A DNA stretch of 64,000 bases from Clostridiales bacterium (GTDB taxonomy: Bacteria > Bacillota > Clostridia > Oscillospirales > Acutalibacteraceae): NCBI GenBank assembly GCA_012839345.1, contig DUNN01000016.1, positions 1 to 64,000 on the forward strand, in the 5' to 3' direction. A program made the position numbers and the translations under genes. The notes beneath the pieces are model-generated. The model saw nothing but the letters and a program-made list of their open reading frames with translations, was not told where the DNA came from and ran no database searches. Below, in pieces: positions 34,664 to 45,341 of this stretch (positions are counted from its first letter, which is position 1; every line of letters begins with the position of its first letter).

Positions 34664-34704
34664 AAAAATGCTCATGGGCTTTCATTTCACCCATAAGCAT
34701 TTTT
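34664..34704 (-). terminator. Intrinsic terminator of glpK
   Basis: An imperfect stem (AAAAATGCTtATGGG with CCCATgAGCATTTTT) closes about 15 bp after the glpK stop. The T run is partly inside the stem. Confidence 0.75.
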
Positions 34705-34717
34705 CCGGTTCCCTGGG

Positions 34718-36223
34718 TTAATCGCTGTCATCCTCCCAACCGCGGCAGCGCTGAACCGCTTTATGCCAGCGTTTCAGCAGCTTTTCCGCACGGGACGATT
34801 CCATGTCAGGAGAAAATTCTGTTTGCGCTTTCCAAAGTTCGCAAAGCTCATCCATCGATTCCCACATGCCCACCGCAAGGCCGGCCAGCATGGCGGCGCC
34901 CATAGCCGTTGTTTCCACGCAGGCGGGGCGGTAAACCGAACAGCGGGTCAAATCCGACTGGAACTGCATTAAAAAGCGACTCCTGCTGACGCCGCCGTCC
35001 ACACGCAGTTCACGGATGGCAACGTCGGCATCTTTTTGCATGCATTCAAACAGGTCATATGTTTCGTATGCAATACTTTCCAATACTGCACGGGCAATGT
35101 GCGCATCCGTAGTGCCCCGCGTCAGGCCAATCAGCTCCCCCCTTGCATACATATCCCAGTAAGGCGCGCCCAAACCGGTAAAGGCAGGAACAAACACCAC
35201 CCCGCTGCTGTCCGGCACGCTTTCCGCCAAAACATCCGCATCACGGGGCTCGTGTATGATTTTTAGGCCATCCCTCAGCCAGTTGATGGCCGAACCAGCG
35301 TGAAAGGCGCTTCCCTCCAGCGCGTAAGTCACTTTTCCGTTGACGCGCCAGCCAATGGTAGTTAACAAGCCGTTTGCCGATTGTACGGGTCGGTCGCCCG
35401 TGTTCATGAGCATAAAGCATCCGGTTCCGTATGTATTTTTCGCCATGCCGGGTTCAAAACAGCATTGCCCAAAAAGCGCCGCGTGCTGGTCGCCAGCAAT
35501 ACCGGCAATCGGAATTTCCAGTCCCAGAACCGGGCTCTGGCACATGCCGACGATTCCGCTGGATTCCACTACCTGCGGCAGCGCTCCGCGCGGAATGCCG
35601 AATTCCTCAATCAGCTTTTGGTCCCAGCACAAGCGGTGAATATCAAACAGCATAGTGCGGGAAGCATTGGAAACATCGGTAACATACGCCTGCCCGTCCG
35701 TCAGGGAATAAACCAACCAGGTATCAATCGTTCCAAACCGCAGTCTGCCTTTTGCCGCCAGCTCCTTTGCGGCGGGAACATTATCCAAAATCCATTTCAT
35801 TTTGGTGCCCGAAAAATACGCGTCAATAATCAGGCCGGTGGTTCGGTAAATGTAATCCCCCCATCCTTTTTCTTTCAGGCGCTCGCATTCCGGCGCGGTT
35901 CGCCTGCACTGCCAAACAATGGCGTTACAAATGGGAACGCCGGTCAGGGAGTCCCATGCAACGGTGGTTTCACGCTGGTTGGTGATTCCGATGCAGGCAA
36001 TGTCCTCCGCCTTGATTCCGGCTTGGGCGACGGCCTCGCGCATCGCGTAAAGCTGTGCCTCCAGAATTTCCACCGGGTCCTGCTCCACATACCCGGGCTG
36101 CGGGTAATACTGGGTAAACTCCTTCTGCCCCATGCCTGCGATGGCTCCGTAAGCGTTGAAAATCACTGCGCGGGAACTGGTTGTTCCTTCATCCAAAGCC
36201 ATAACATATTTGCCTATTTGCAT
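34718..36223 (-). CDS. glpK: Glycerol kinase
   Basis: This 501-residue FGGY-family kinase phosphorylates glycerol. The N-terminal ATP loop is ALDEGTTSSRAVIF, with GITNQRETTV near 80 and the FGGY signature GVFVPAFTGLGAPYWD near 340. The ATG at 36223 follows GAGGAGG; the frame upstream (to 36391) is leader. glpF and glpD are not adjacent, so it is encoded alone. The 5' flank shows no clear promoter or catabolite-repression site. Confidence 0.96.
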   Translation of the reverse strand: MQIGKYVMALDEGTTSSRAVIFNAYGAIAGMGQKEFTQYYPQPGYVEQDPVEILEAQLYAMREAVAQAGIKAEDIACIGITNQRETTVAWDSLTGVPICNAIVWQCRRTAPECERLKEKGWGDYIYRTTGLIIDAYFSGTKMKWILDNVPAAKELAAKGRLRFGTIDTWLVYSLTDGQAYVTDVSNASRTMLFDIHRLCWDQKLIEEFGIPRGALPQVVESSGIVGMCQSPVLGLEIPIAGIAGDQHAALFGQCCFEPGMAKNTYGTGCFMLMNTGDRPVQSANGLLTTIGWRVNGKVTYALEGSAFHAGSAINWLRDGLKIIHEPRDADVLAESVPDSSGVVFVPAFTGLGAPYWDMYARGELIGLTRGTTDAHIARAVLESIAYETYDLFECMQKDADVAIRELRVDGGVSRSRFLMQFQSDLTRCSVYRPACVETTAMGAAMLAGLAVGMWESMDELCELWKAQTEFSPDMESSRAEKLLKRWHKAVQRCRGWEDDSD

Positions 36224-36487
36224 GATATCGGCCTCCTCACCACTTAATCGAAACGTAACTACATTCTTGCCCGTAAGAATCTGTAAAAAGAAAATAATCG
36301 AATAAAACCCAGAAATACCAGTTTTTTCGGATTTATGGTCGGTTCCATACGGCGCCCTTCGTCTGGCTGCGCAGTTTACGGCATGTTGCAAACAATGCCT
36401 GGCTTTAATGTTTCAAACAAAACGCGGACGTTGAATGAAATAGCTTTATCAGCTTAATTTATATATCGGAAATTTTGAGAAATAAAT
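36224..36487. other. Gene-free upstream region of glpK
   Basis: These 264 bp precede glpK on the minus strand and lie behind the mntP promoter. I see no ribosome binding site plus open frame, no convincing sigma-A promoter and no strong hairpin. Together with the mntP leader it makes the largest gap in the window (509 bp). Confidence 0.4.
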
Positions 36488-36516
36488 TGACATTATTTTT
36501 GAAAAATTATATTATA
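36488..36516 (+). promoter_or_regulatory. Promoter of mntP
   Basis: Plus-strand TTGACA (36488-36493), 17 bp, TATTAT (36511-36516). The predicted transcript starts near 36523, leaving a leader of about 210 nt. Confidence 0.8.
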
Positions 36517-36522
36517 AATAAG

Positions 36523-36732
36523 TTTACTATCGTCAATTACGGTTCAATATTTTCGGCATGTGCACGAATGTTTCAGATGAATTTTCTTTTCAACCAGGAA
36601 ACCGGATTTTTATCAATCCGGCTGGCTTGAATATAAAACAGTTTTCTTAATTTTCAGCGGGTTGCAGAATGAAATTCAGGCAGCCGGCAAACGATGAATG
36701 GTAATTGACCGGATGATATCGGAGGATTTTCA
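36523..36732 (+). promoter_or_regulatory. Long leader of mntP with hairpins
   Basis: About 210 nt precede mntP. A clear hairpin lies at about 36597-36627 (CCAG, then CCGGATT/AATCCGG, closed by CTGG), and a GGTTGC/GCAGCC pair lies around 36660-36685. Manganese exporters of this family often carry a yybP-ykoY manganese riboswitch, but I could not find its conserved core. Regulation by RNA structure is possible, not shown. Confidence 0.4.
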
Positions 36733-37320
36733 ATGGACAGTGTTTCTCTTTGCGGAATTGCAGTCGGCCTTGCCATGGACGCATTTGCCGTAAGCATTAC
36801 AAACGGAGCGATAACAAAGAAAGTAACCCCGCTGTTTGCTTTAAAAATTGCCGTCTGCTTCGGCTTTTTTCAGGCTTTAATGCCAATGATTGGCTGGGCG
36901 GTCGGAAAAGCCGGCGAACAGATTATCTGCACTGTAGACCACTGGATTGCTCTGATTTTGCTGGGATTCCTCGGAATCCAAATGATTGTGGAATCCCGCA
37001 AAAAAGCCGGCTGCGGAGAATTTCACGGAAAGCAGAACGACATTCATTTCAAACGGCTGATCGCGTTGGCGGTCGCAACCAGCATTGACGCGCTGGTTAC
37101 CGGTGTAATTCTGCCAACTGCTGTGGGCGCTTCCACCATACCGCTGCTGTTAGCCTCCATTTTGGTGATCGGGCTGATTACATTCGTCATTTGTTTTATT
37201 GGCGTTTACATTGGAAAAACATTCGGAATTTTCTGCTCCTCCAAGGCGGAAATTTTCGGAGGGATTGTGCTGATTGGAATCGGATTGAAAATTTTTATAG
37301 AGCACATGTTTTTTGACTGA
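36733..37320 (+). CDS. mntP: Manganese efflux pump MntP
   Basis: This 195-residue membrane exporter has six hydrophobic helices. The conserved acidic motif is in GLAMDAFAVSITNG (about 13-27) and is repeated in ATSIDALVTGVIL (about 115), the two halves of the MntP fold. It removes excess Mn2+. CGGAGG precedes the ATG. It points toward the WYL regulator gene and their 3' ends overlap by 26 bp. Confidence 0.93.
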   Translation: MDSVSLCGIAVGLAMDAFAVSITNGAITKKVTPLFALKIAVCFGFFQALMPMIGWAVGKAGEQIICTVDHWIALILLGFLGIQMIVESRKKAGCGEFHGKQNDIHFKRLIALAVATSIDALVTGVILPTAVGASTIPLLLASILVIGLITFVICFIGVYIGKTFGIFCSSKAEIFGGIVLIGIGLKIFIEHMFFD

Positions 37321-38317
37321 TTCCATATGCCCCACGCAGTGCTTCGATTTGGTGAATCATTTCTTCACGAAGATGTTTTGGCTGCTGAACCACAATCCGA
37401 TCCCCGTACTGCAAAAGCCATTCCACCAGGCCTTTGCTGACGTAAACACGGGCACGCACAGTAAAACCCTTTTCATCGTGACAGCAAAACTCCACTTCGT
37501 CCCCGAATTTGTCTGCCACCGTTTCCAGAATATCGTTCGTACAGCGGAGCTCCACCATTTCCTGCTCACCATGATACATATTAAAGCTTTTTTTCAGATA
37601 GTCGGCGGAATCAAAATATTCACGGTAGGGGCTGACTTCTGAAAAAGGACGCGCTTCCTGTTCGGTAACGACCACGTGCCGCATTCGGTCCACTCGGTAA
37701 TTGCTTACGTCGTCATATTTGGCATAGTTGCCGGCAAGGTAATACTTATCGTTCGCCCAAATCAGCGCATAGGGGCTAATGGTAAACTCTCTTCCTGAAT
37801 CAAACCCCAATTTATGGTCTTTAATGACGCGATGCCGGTACTGAAAGGTAATCTGCTTATTGTTTGCAATCGCACGGTTGATTGCATCAATGGTATAATA
37901 AATTTCTTCGTTGTCAAATTTTACGCGTTTTTCAATAAAAATCTGATTGGATATACTTTCTGCCTGATGGCGGCTTAACAACGACTTGAGCTTTTCCGTA
38001 AGTTCGGTCGTTTTTTTATTGGTGATAAAGGGTGCAGTAAGCACCGCGTCCATTAAAAGACGTACTTCCGGCAGTTCAAATTCCCTTTTTGCAATAAAAA
38101 ATCCCGGACGCGGCGATTTGGTGCGGACAATATCAATTCCGGCTTCTGATAAAATAGCGATATCGCGATACAGGGATTTGCGCTCACTGTGAATCCCGGC
38201 CTGCTCTAAAAGTGAACAGAGCTCCGAGGAATTCATCGGATGTTCCTCGTCGGAATATTCCGTCAGCAATTTCATTAGAACAAGCAGCTTCATTTTTGTA
38301 TTTCCGGTGTATTCCAT
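37295..38317 (-). CDS. WYL domain transcriptional regulator (YafY family)
   Basis: This 340-residue regulator has an N-terminal winged helix-turn-helix (about 5-75; NSSELCSLLEQAGIHSERKSLYRD split across the helix pair) and a WYL domain (about 145-230; the usual WYL triplet region reads YALIWANDKYYLAG). A C-terminal WCX domain (about 250-340) follows. WYL domains sense nucleic acid or small ligands. The ATG at 38317 has AAAGGA eight nt upstream. It is divergent from the CoA-transferase gene, a possible target (inference). Confidence 0.9.
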   Translation of the reverse strand: MEYTGNTKMKLLVLMKLLTEYSDEEHPMNSSELCSLLEQAGIHSERKSLYRDIAILSEAGIDIVRTKSPRPGFFIAKREFELPEVRLLMDAVLTAPFITNKKTTELTEKLKSLLSRHQAESISNQIFIEKRVKFDNEEIYYTIDAINRAIANNKQITFQYRHRVIKDHKLGFDSGREFTISPYALIWANDKYYLAGNYAKYDDVSNYRVDRMRHVVVTEQEARPFSEVSPYREYFDSADYLKKSFNMYHGEQEMVELRCTNDILETVADKFGDEVEFCCHDEKGFTVRARVYVSKGLVEWLLQYGDRIVVQQPKHLREEMIHQIEALRGAYGISQKTCAL

Positions 38318-38482
38318 GCTCAACAATCCTTTCGCAGCGCTTCCATTTTCGACCTGACCGCGGCGGAAAAAGCGAAACTTTTCCGGTTATTCGTAAAAGT
38401 TTATAATAGTTTAGCATATTTGAAAGATTTTTTAAACAAAAATATTCTTTTGCTGGCACACAGCTTCAAAAGATTCTCTTAC

Positions 38483-38511
38483 TTGAATTCATTTCCTGAG
38501 AATGATATAAT
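38483..38511 (+). promoter_or_regulatory. Promoter of the CoA-transferase gene
   Basis: Plus-strand TTGAAT (38483-38488), 17 bp, TATAAT (38506-38511). The start of transcription would be about 27 nt before the gene. It sits in the 228-bp divergent region with the WYL regulator gene. Confidence 0.85.
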
Positions 38512-38545
38512 ATTAACAATCTATTCTACTGGGGAGTGTCGATTC

Positions 38546-40102
38546 ATGGCTGTAAAAATTATTACTGCGCGTGAAGCCGCCGATTTGGTCCCGGACCACG
38601 TAAATTTGGCGACAAGCGGCTTTATTGGTGCATCGTTTCCGGAAGAACTTGCCCTGGCAATCGAAGAACGCTTTATGGAAACCGGTAGCCCGAAAGACCT
38701 GACGCTGCTGTTCTGTGCGGCGCAGGGGGACGCAAAAGAAAAGGGACTGAACCATTTTGCCCACGAAGGACTGGTAAGCCGGGCAATTGGTGCACACTGG
38801 GGCCTTGCGCCGAAGCTTGGCAAAATGGCTGCCGACAATAAAATTCTTGCTTATGATTTTCCCCAGGGCGTTACCGCCCACATGTTCCGCGACTGCGCGG
38901 CGCATAAGCCCGGCACTCTAACCCACGTGGGGCTGGGCACTTTTGTGGACCCCAGACTGCTTGGCGGAAAGCTGAACGAGCGGACACGGCAGGCCGAAGA
39001 CCTTGTAAAACTGGTAAAAGTGGACGGAAAAGAATACCTCTTCTACAAAACGCACCCGGTCGATTTCTGTATTCTTTCCGGTACATATGCTGACGAGGAT
39101 GGCAATATCTCGATGGAGCGCAGCGGCGTAAAGGCGGAAGCTTTAGCCGTTGCTCAGGCTTGCAAAAACTCCGGCGGAACCGTTGTTGTGCAGGTGGAAC
39201 GTGTGGTGAAAGCCGGCTCGCTTGACCCGCAGAAGGTGGAAATCCCGGGAATCCTTGTGGACGCCGTCGTGGTGGTATCCGATATAAAATACCACATGCA
39301 GACCTTTGCCACACAATACAACCCCGGATTTTCAGGGGAACATCAAATGGGCCTGGCTGAGTTTATCCCAGCCCCGCTCGGCAATAAAAAAATTATTGCC
39401 CGACGCGCCGCGATGGAACTGAAACCAAACAGCATTGTCAACCTTGGCATCGGAATTCCGGAGTATATTTCCTCCGTCGCAATGGAAGAAGGCATTACCG
39501 ACCTCTTTACCCTGACCGTAGAATCCGGCATCACGGGCGGGAATCCGCAGAGCGGACTGGATTTCGGTGTTAGCCTGAATCCCCGCTGCATTATGCCGCA
39601 GCCCTCTATGTTTGACTTTTATCAGGGTGGCGGGCTGGATCAGGCTTTTCTCGGCTTTGCGGAAGCCGACCCCGACGGCAACGTGAACGTTTCCAAATTC
39701 GGGCCGAAACTGCCCGGCTGCGGAGGTTTCATCGATATTTCACAAAACGCAAAGCAGGTCATATTCTGCGGCACTTTCACGGCAAAGGGACTCAAAACAG
39801 AAGTACGCGACGGAAAGCTTCATATTGTAAATGAGGGCTCAGTAAATAAATTCATTGAGAAGCTGGAACATATTACATTCAGCGCAAAACAGGCGATTAA
39901 AACAAACCAACCGATTCTTTATATCACGGAACGCGCGGTTTTCCGCCTTACAAAGGACGGACTGGTGCTCTGCGAAATAGCACCCGGCATTGATTTAGAA
40001 AAGGATATTTTTGCACATATGCCGATGAAACCGATTCTTTCCCCGGATCTGAAGGAAATGGACGTCCGGATTTTCCGGGAAGAAAAAATGGGACTGAAAT
40101 AA
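38546..40102 (+). CDS. pct: Acyl-CoA:acetate/propionate CoA-transferase
   Basis: This 518-residue fused alpha-beta CoA-transferase is of the propionate CoA-transferase type. The N-terminal half carries the GFIGASFPEEL segment, and the C-terminal half carries the glutamate nucleophile in TVESGITGG near residue 330. NLGIGIPEYIS is the second-half entry motif. It swaps CoA between acetyl-CoA and acids such as propionate, lactate or butyrate. GGGGAG precedes the ATG; the frame start at 38420 is not used. A strong promoter and a solitary setting fit a fermentative role. Confidence 0.9.
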   Translation: MAVKIITAREAADLVPDHVNLATSGFIGASFPEELALAIEERFMETGSPKDLTLLFCAAQGDAKEKGLNHFAHEGLVSRAIGAHWGLAPKLGKMAADNKILAYDFPQGVTAHMFRDCAAHKPGTLTHVGLGTFVDPRLLGGKLNERTRQAEDLVKLVKVDGKEYLFYKTHPVDFCILSGTYADEDGNISMERSGVKAEALAVAQACKNSGGTVVVQVERVVKAGSLDPQKVEIPGILVDAVVVVSDIKYHMQTFATQYNPGFSGEHQMGLAEFIPAPLGNKKIIARRAAMELKPNSIVNLGIGIPEYISSVAMEEGITDLFTLTVESGITGGNPQSGLDFGVSLNPRCIMPQPSMFDFYQGGGLDQAFLGFAEADPDGNVNVSKFGPKLPGCGGFIDISQNAKQVIFCGTFTAKGLKTEVRDGKLHIVNEGSVNKFIEKLEHITFSAKQAIKTNQPILYITERAVFRLTKDGLVLCEIAPGIDLEKDIFAHMPMKPILSPDLKEMDVRIFREEKMGLK

Positions 40103-40120
40103 GAAGTCCTGGGCATATAT

Positions 40121-40159
40121 TTTTACAAAGGGCACCGGAAACCGGTGCCCTTTGTAAAA
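40121..40159. terminator. Perfect 18-bp stem-loop after pct
   Basis: An 18-bp perfect stem (40121-40138 with 40142-40159) with a 3-nt loop lies 18 bp past the pct stop. It is symmetric, with an A/T-rich base on each side, so it can end transcription in either direction. Confidence 0.75.
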
Positions 40160-40241
40160 GAACGTGATGGAAAGCGTTTTTCCACCTAAAAATTTTTTGA
40201 CTGGATGGACGGACGCGATCTTCCCTAGAAGCATAAAATGT

Positions 40242-40275
40242 GCAAAATAAAAAGGCTGCCGCAAGGCAGCCTTTT
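40242..40275 (-). terminator. Intrinsic terminator of groESL
   Basis: An 11-bp perfect stem (40250-40260 with 40265-40275; AAAAGGCTGCC), loop GCAA, followed by TATTTTGC on the minus strand. It lies about 46 bp after the groEL stop. Confidence 0.88.
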
Positions 40276-40284
40276 CTGATTGGA

Positions 40285-40315
40285 CGGACGCGAAGCTCGC
40301 GTCCGTTTTTTATTT
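40285..40315 (+). terminator. Rightward terminator between pct and groEL
   Basis: A 9-bp stem (40285-40293 with 40297-40305; CGGACGCGA), 3-nt loop, then TTTTTTATTT on the plus strand. It is probably the backstop for pct transcription against groEL. Confidence 0.8.
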
Positions 40316-40321
40316 GCGGAA

Positions 40322-41968
<1,647 letters not shown>

Positions 41969-42043
41969 TTAATAAGATGATTGTATAAAAGTCAATAAGG
42001 TTGCATCCCGCAGCATTTCACACGCGTTTGTTTCTGAATTGAC

Positions 42044-42420
<377 letters not shown>

Positions 42421-42453
42421 TAGATTTTTTATGAAAAAATGCAATTTAATAAA

Positions 42454-43395
42454 TTATTTACAATTTTTATTGAAAAAACAGGAATCACATGGGAGCAGGA
42501 AGCGAATTGCGCGCGGCAGCACCTGAAAACTTTCTTTCTGAATCAGCCGATATTCCCCATCAAAGTTAGCGGCAACCGGCCGGTCCGCCTCCACAGACAT
42601 CCTTTTCCCACGGCGAAACGTAAGGAGTCCGTTGAACTTCGGCGAAGTTAAATGCTTTCCTTCCCGGAACAGGGCAACCCGAGCCGGGATGCGAAGAAGG
42701 GGCGGCTTTTGAATCAGGATAAAATCGAGCAGTCCGTCGTCCGGAACAGCTGAAGGCGCGCAGCAAAACCCGCCTCCGTAGTACTTTCCGCTTGCGGCAA
42801 TCGCGAAAAGATAATTTCCCTCAAAATACGTTCCGTCAATGCAAATCCGCAGATGATTTTCGAGCGGGCCAAACAGCGTTTTCACCAGTGCTGTTTTGTA
42901 AATCGCAGGGCCATTGACGAATTTGCCCATAGACAAAATCCGTTTCAGTCGTTCCGATTCCATTCCAACTTTCGCGTCCAACCCGACAGAGCTTTCATTC
43001 AAAGACCGCTGTCCGTTGGATTCAATCATATCCACCCAGCGCGATGCCGCGTGAATCTGCTTTTCAGGCGAAAGGAAGTCCTCCGCTGCGCCAAACGTTT
43101 TGACATAATCGTTTCCGGAACCACAGGGAATTGCCCCAACCTCTACATTTGGCATTCCAAAGGCGCCCGCGGCTACCTCGCTGAGCGTTCCGTCCCCGCC
43201 GATGGCATAAACGCGAACCGCATCCCCCTTGCTTCCGTGCTGTCTGGTCAGTTCGGTCGCCTGTCTGGGCTGGGCAGTAATGTGGACAGTATATTCAATT
43301 CCCTGCTGCCGACAATAACTGGCAATCTGCGGAAATACGGTCTGGTATGGATTTCGTTTCCCCGCGGTGGGATTAATGATGAATATATAGCGCAT
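42454..43395 (-). CDS. Diacylglycerol/lipid kinase (YegS/BmrU family)
   Basis: This 313-residue lipid kinase begins MRYIFIINPTAGKRNP. The nucleotide-binding GGDGTLSEVAAG lies near residue 63, and GAIPCGSGNDYVKTFG near 88. It recycles diacylglycerol to phosphatidate in the DgkB manner. The ATG at 43395 is chosen, with AGGAG 13 nt upstream; the upstream frame overlaps the methyltransferase gene. It follows that gene with about 55 bp between. Confidence 0.9.
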   Translation of the reverse strand: MRYIFIINPTAGKRNPYQTVFPQIASYCRQQGIEYTVHITAQPRQATELTRQHGSKGDAVRVYAIGGDGTLSEVAAGAFGMPNVEVGAIPCGSGNDYVKTFGAAEDFLSPEKQIHAASRWVDMIESNGQRSLNESSVGLDAKVGMESERLKRILSMGKFVNGPAIYKTALVKTLFGPLENHLRICIDGTYFEGNYLFAIAASGKYYGGGFCCAPSAVPDDGLLDFILIQKPPLLRIPARVALFREGKHLTSPKFNGLLTFRRGKRMSVEADRPVAANFDGEYRLIQKESFQVLPRAIRFLLPCDSCFFNKNCK

Positions 43396-43450
43396 TGTAC
43401 TTTGTAATCTCCTGTTTTTTGTGCAGCGCGTCTTCGGATGCTCACTTATA

Positions 43451-44584
43451 TCAAACAATATTATTGGATTTAAAATACATATAATACTGGCATTTAATCA
43501 TTCCGTTGTACAGTTTTCTGCGACGATCTGCCTTTCTGCCAAAACATTCCTCGAAGGTTTCATCGGGGCTGATGATGGAATAGCTCCAACCATGCCTGCG
43601 TTCAAACACCCTGCCCATAGTGCGGTAAAGCTCTTCTGCCTGACGAATGTCAAGCAGGCGTTCCCCATAGGGTGGGTTGCAAATGACGCAGCCGTATTCC
43701 CCCTCTGGCTTAAATTCTTCAATGGCCCGTTTTTCCGCCCGTACATGGGCAATTACCCCAGCCTTTCGTGCATTTTCCAGCGTAAGGGTCACCGCGGCGC
43801 CGTCAATATCATAACCGTGCGCCATAAAAGAGGAATCATGCCGTACCAGTTCCTGCGCACGTATCCGTTCCCGCTGCCACACGTTTTGGTCAATAGTATC
43901 CCATTTTTCCGCAGAAAAATGCCGCTGAATTCCAGGGGCAATATTGAGCGCGTATAACGCCGCTTCAATCAGGATGGTACCCGAACCGCAAAACGGGTCG
44001 ATAAAATTGGCATCCCTGCGTACCCGTGACAAATGCACCAGTGCGGCAGCAAGGGTTTCCTTAATCGGGGCTTCGGTCGAATTTGCGCGGTAACCCCGCT
44101 TATGCAGTCCTGCGCCGGAAGTATCGATCATCATACTGACCTGATCTTTCATAATCAGGAACTGAATTTGCACCAGCGCTTCAGTTTCTTCAAACCAACC
44201 GACATGGTATTTCTGCTTCAGACGTTCCACCACCGCTTTTTTGATGATGGACTGGCAGTCCGGAATACTGGCCAATTTGGAATTGAGGCTTCTTCCCTTT
44301 ACCGGAAACGCATCGTTTTTCGCAATCCAGCGTTCCCATGGCAGGGCTTTTACGGATTCAAACAGTTCTTCAAAGCTGCGGGCTGTGAAACTGCCCACCT
44401 GAATCAGGATTCGCTCTGAAAAACGCGAGTTGAGGTTCGCACGCGCCAGCATCTCATCGGAACCGTCAAAAAACACACGGCCGTTCTGGGCCTGAACATT
44501 CTGCGCTTCCATCTGTTTTAATTCGTCCGCCACAAGCCCCTCAATTCCCAAAAGGCAAGGGGCAACCAGCTTATATTCTTCCAT
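43451..44584 (-). CDS. RlmL/RlmK-type 23S rRNA guanine-N2 methyltransferase
   Basis: This 377-residue protein has an N-terminal ferredoxin-like plus THUMP domain (about 1-155) and a C-terminal methyltransferase domain. SAM-fold motifs FIDPFCGSGTILIEAA (about 190) and the catalytic NPPYGERL (about 300) are visible. It belongs to the RlmL N-terminal-domain family (YpsC in Bacillus), which modifies rRNA guanine. The ATG at 44584 follows AAAGGA. A terminator occupies the bases just upstream, excluding a longer start. Confidence 0.92.
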   Translation of the reverse strand: MEEYKLVAPCLLGIEGLVADELKQMEAQNVQAQNGRVFFDGSDEMLARANLNSRFSERILIQVGSFTARSFEELFESVKALPWERWIAKNDAFPVKGRSLNSKLASIPDCQSIIKKAVVERLKQKYHVGWFEETEALVQIQFLIMKDQVSMMIDTSGAGLHKRGYRANSTEAPIKETLAAALVHLSRVRRDANFIDPFCGSGTILIEAALYALNIAPGIQRHFSAEKWDTIDQNVWQRERIRAQELVRHDSSFMAHGYDIDGAAVTLTLENARKAGVIAHVRAEKRAIEEFKPEGEYGCVICNPPYGERLLDIRQAEELYRTMGRVFERRHGWSYSIISPDETFEECFGRKADRRRKLYNGMIKCQYYMYFKSNNIV

Positions 44585-44606
44585 TCGTAACATCCTTTCC
44601 ATACTG

Positions 44607-44635
44607 CAAAAAAAGGGCTGCGCAGAACGCAGCCC
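44607..44635 (-). terminator. Intrinsic terminator of hpf
   Basis: An 8-bp stem (44615-44622 with 44628-44635; GGGCTGCG), 5-nt loop, then eight T on the minus strand. It stands between hpf and the methyltransferase gene. Confidence 0.88.
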
Positions 44636-44706
44636 CATAAATTTAAAAGTAAATTCAATCTATTAGGCACCGTGTTGAAACGCACGGGCGTGTGCGGCAA
44701 GTTCTA

Positions 44707-45246
44707 TTATTCCACATCGGGTTCCAATAATCCATAGTTCCCATCTTTTCGCTTATAAACAACGTTGATCGCTCCGTTGTCCTCATTGCGGAACAGGAAG
44801 AACTGATGGTCCAGCAGATTCATTTGCAAAATTGCTTCATCTGTGGTCATCGGCTTTACAAAGAAGTGCTTGGTACGCACAATCTGATAGTCCTGCGTAT
44901 CATCCTCTTCCTGCGAATGCAGATATTCCTCCACGTACTGATCCAGCGCAGCGGAATGAATCTGCTTTTCCAGTCTGCTTTTATTTTTACGAATCTGGCG
45001 GCCCAGCGAACTAATGACCTGATCCAGTGCATCGTTCATCTCGAAGTCGGTGGATTCTGCTCTAAAAATGATTCCTCGATTTCGAATGGTAATTTCCACT
45101 GTCTGGCGGTTGCGTTCCACCGTTACCACAACATTAGCCTGCGCATCCTCATCAAAGATACGATCAAATCTCGACAACTTTTTCTTTGCCAATTCCTTAA
45201 AATTATCCCTTAAGTTCACTTTTCTGCCGGTAATAGTAATTTTCAT
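44707..45246 (-). CDS. hpf: Long-form ribosome hibernation promoting factor
   Basis: This 179-residue long HPF has an N-terminal S30AE domain (about 1-100; MKITITGRKVNLRDNFKEL) and a C-terminal dimerisation domain (about 120-179; IVRTKHFFVKPM and DHQFFLFRNEDNGA). It joins two 70S ribosomes into inactive 100S dimers in stationary phase. AAGGAGATG precedes the ATG. It is monocistronic. Confidence 0.96.
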   Translation of the reverse strand: MKITITGRKVNLRDNFKELAKKKLSRFDRIFDEDAQANVVVTVERNRQTVEITIRNRGIIFRAESTDFEMNDALDQVISSLGRQIRKNKSRLEKQIHSAALDQYVEEYLHSQEEDDTQDYQIVRTKHFFVKPMTTDEAILQMNLLDHQFFLFRNEDNGAINVVYKRKDGNYGLLEPDVE

Positions 45247-45301
45247 ACCAACATCTCCTTAAAATAGGACTATTTGGATTATAAAAGGAATCCATGGCTA
45301 T

Positions 45302-45310
45302 ATTATATCA
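45302..45310 (-). promoter_or_regulatory. Extended -10 promoter of hpf
   Basis: Minus-strand TGATATAAT provides an extended -10 (TG-n-TATAAT). The expected -35 position has no good match. It lies about 55 bp before hpf. Confidence 0.55.
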
Positions 45311-45341
45311 TAATAACTAAAAAAATACCAGCAAATAGCAG

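Noticed and set aside
40206..40293. 13-bp direct repeat TGGACGGACGCGA at 40206 and 40281
   Set aside because: The second copy is an arm of a terminator; the repeat encloses only the groEL terminator, with no sign of a mobile element.
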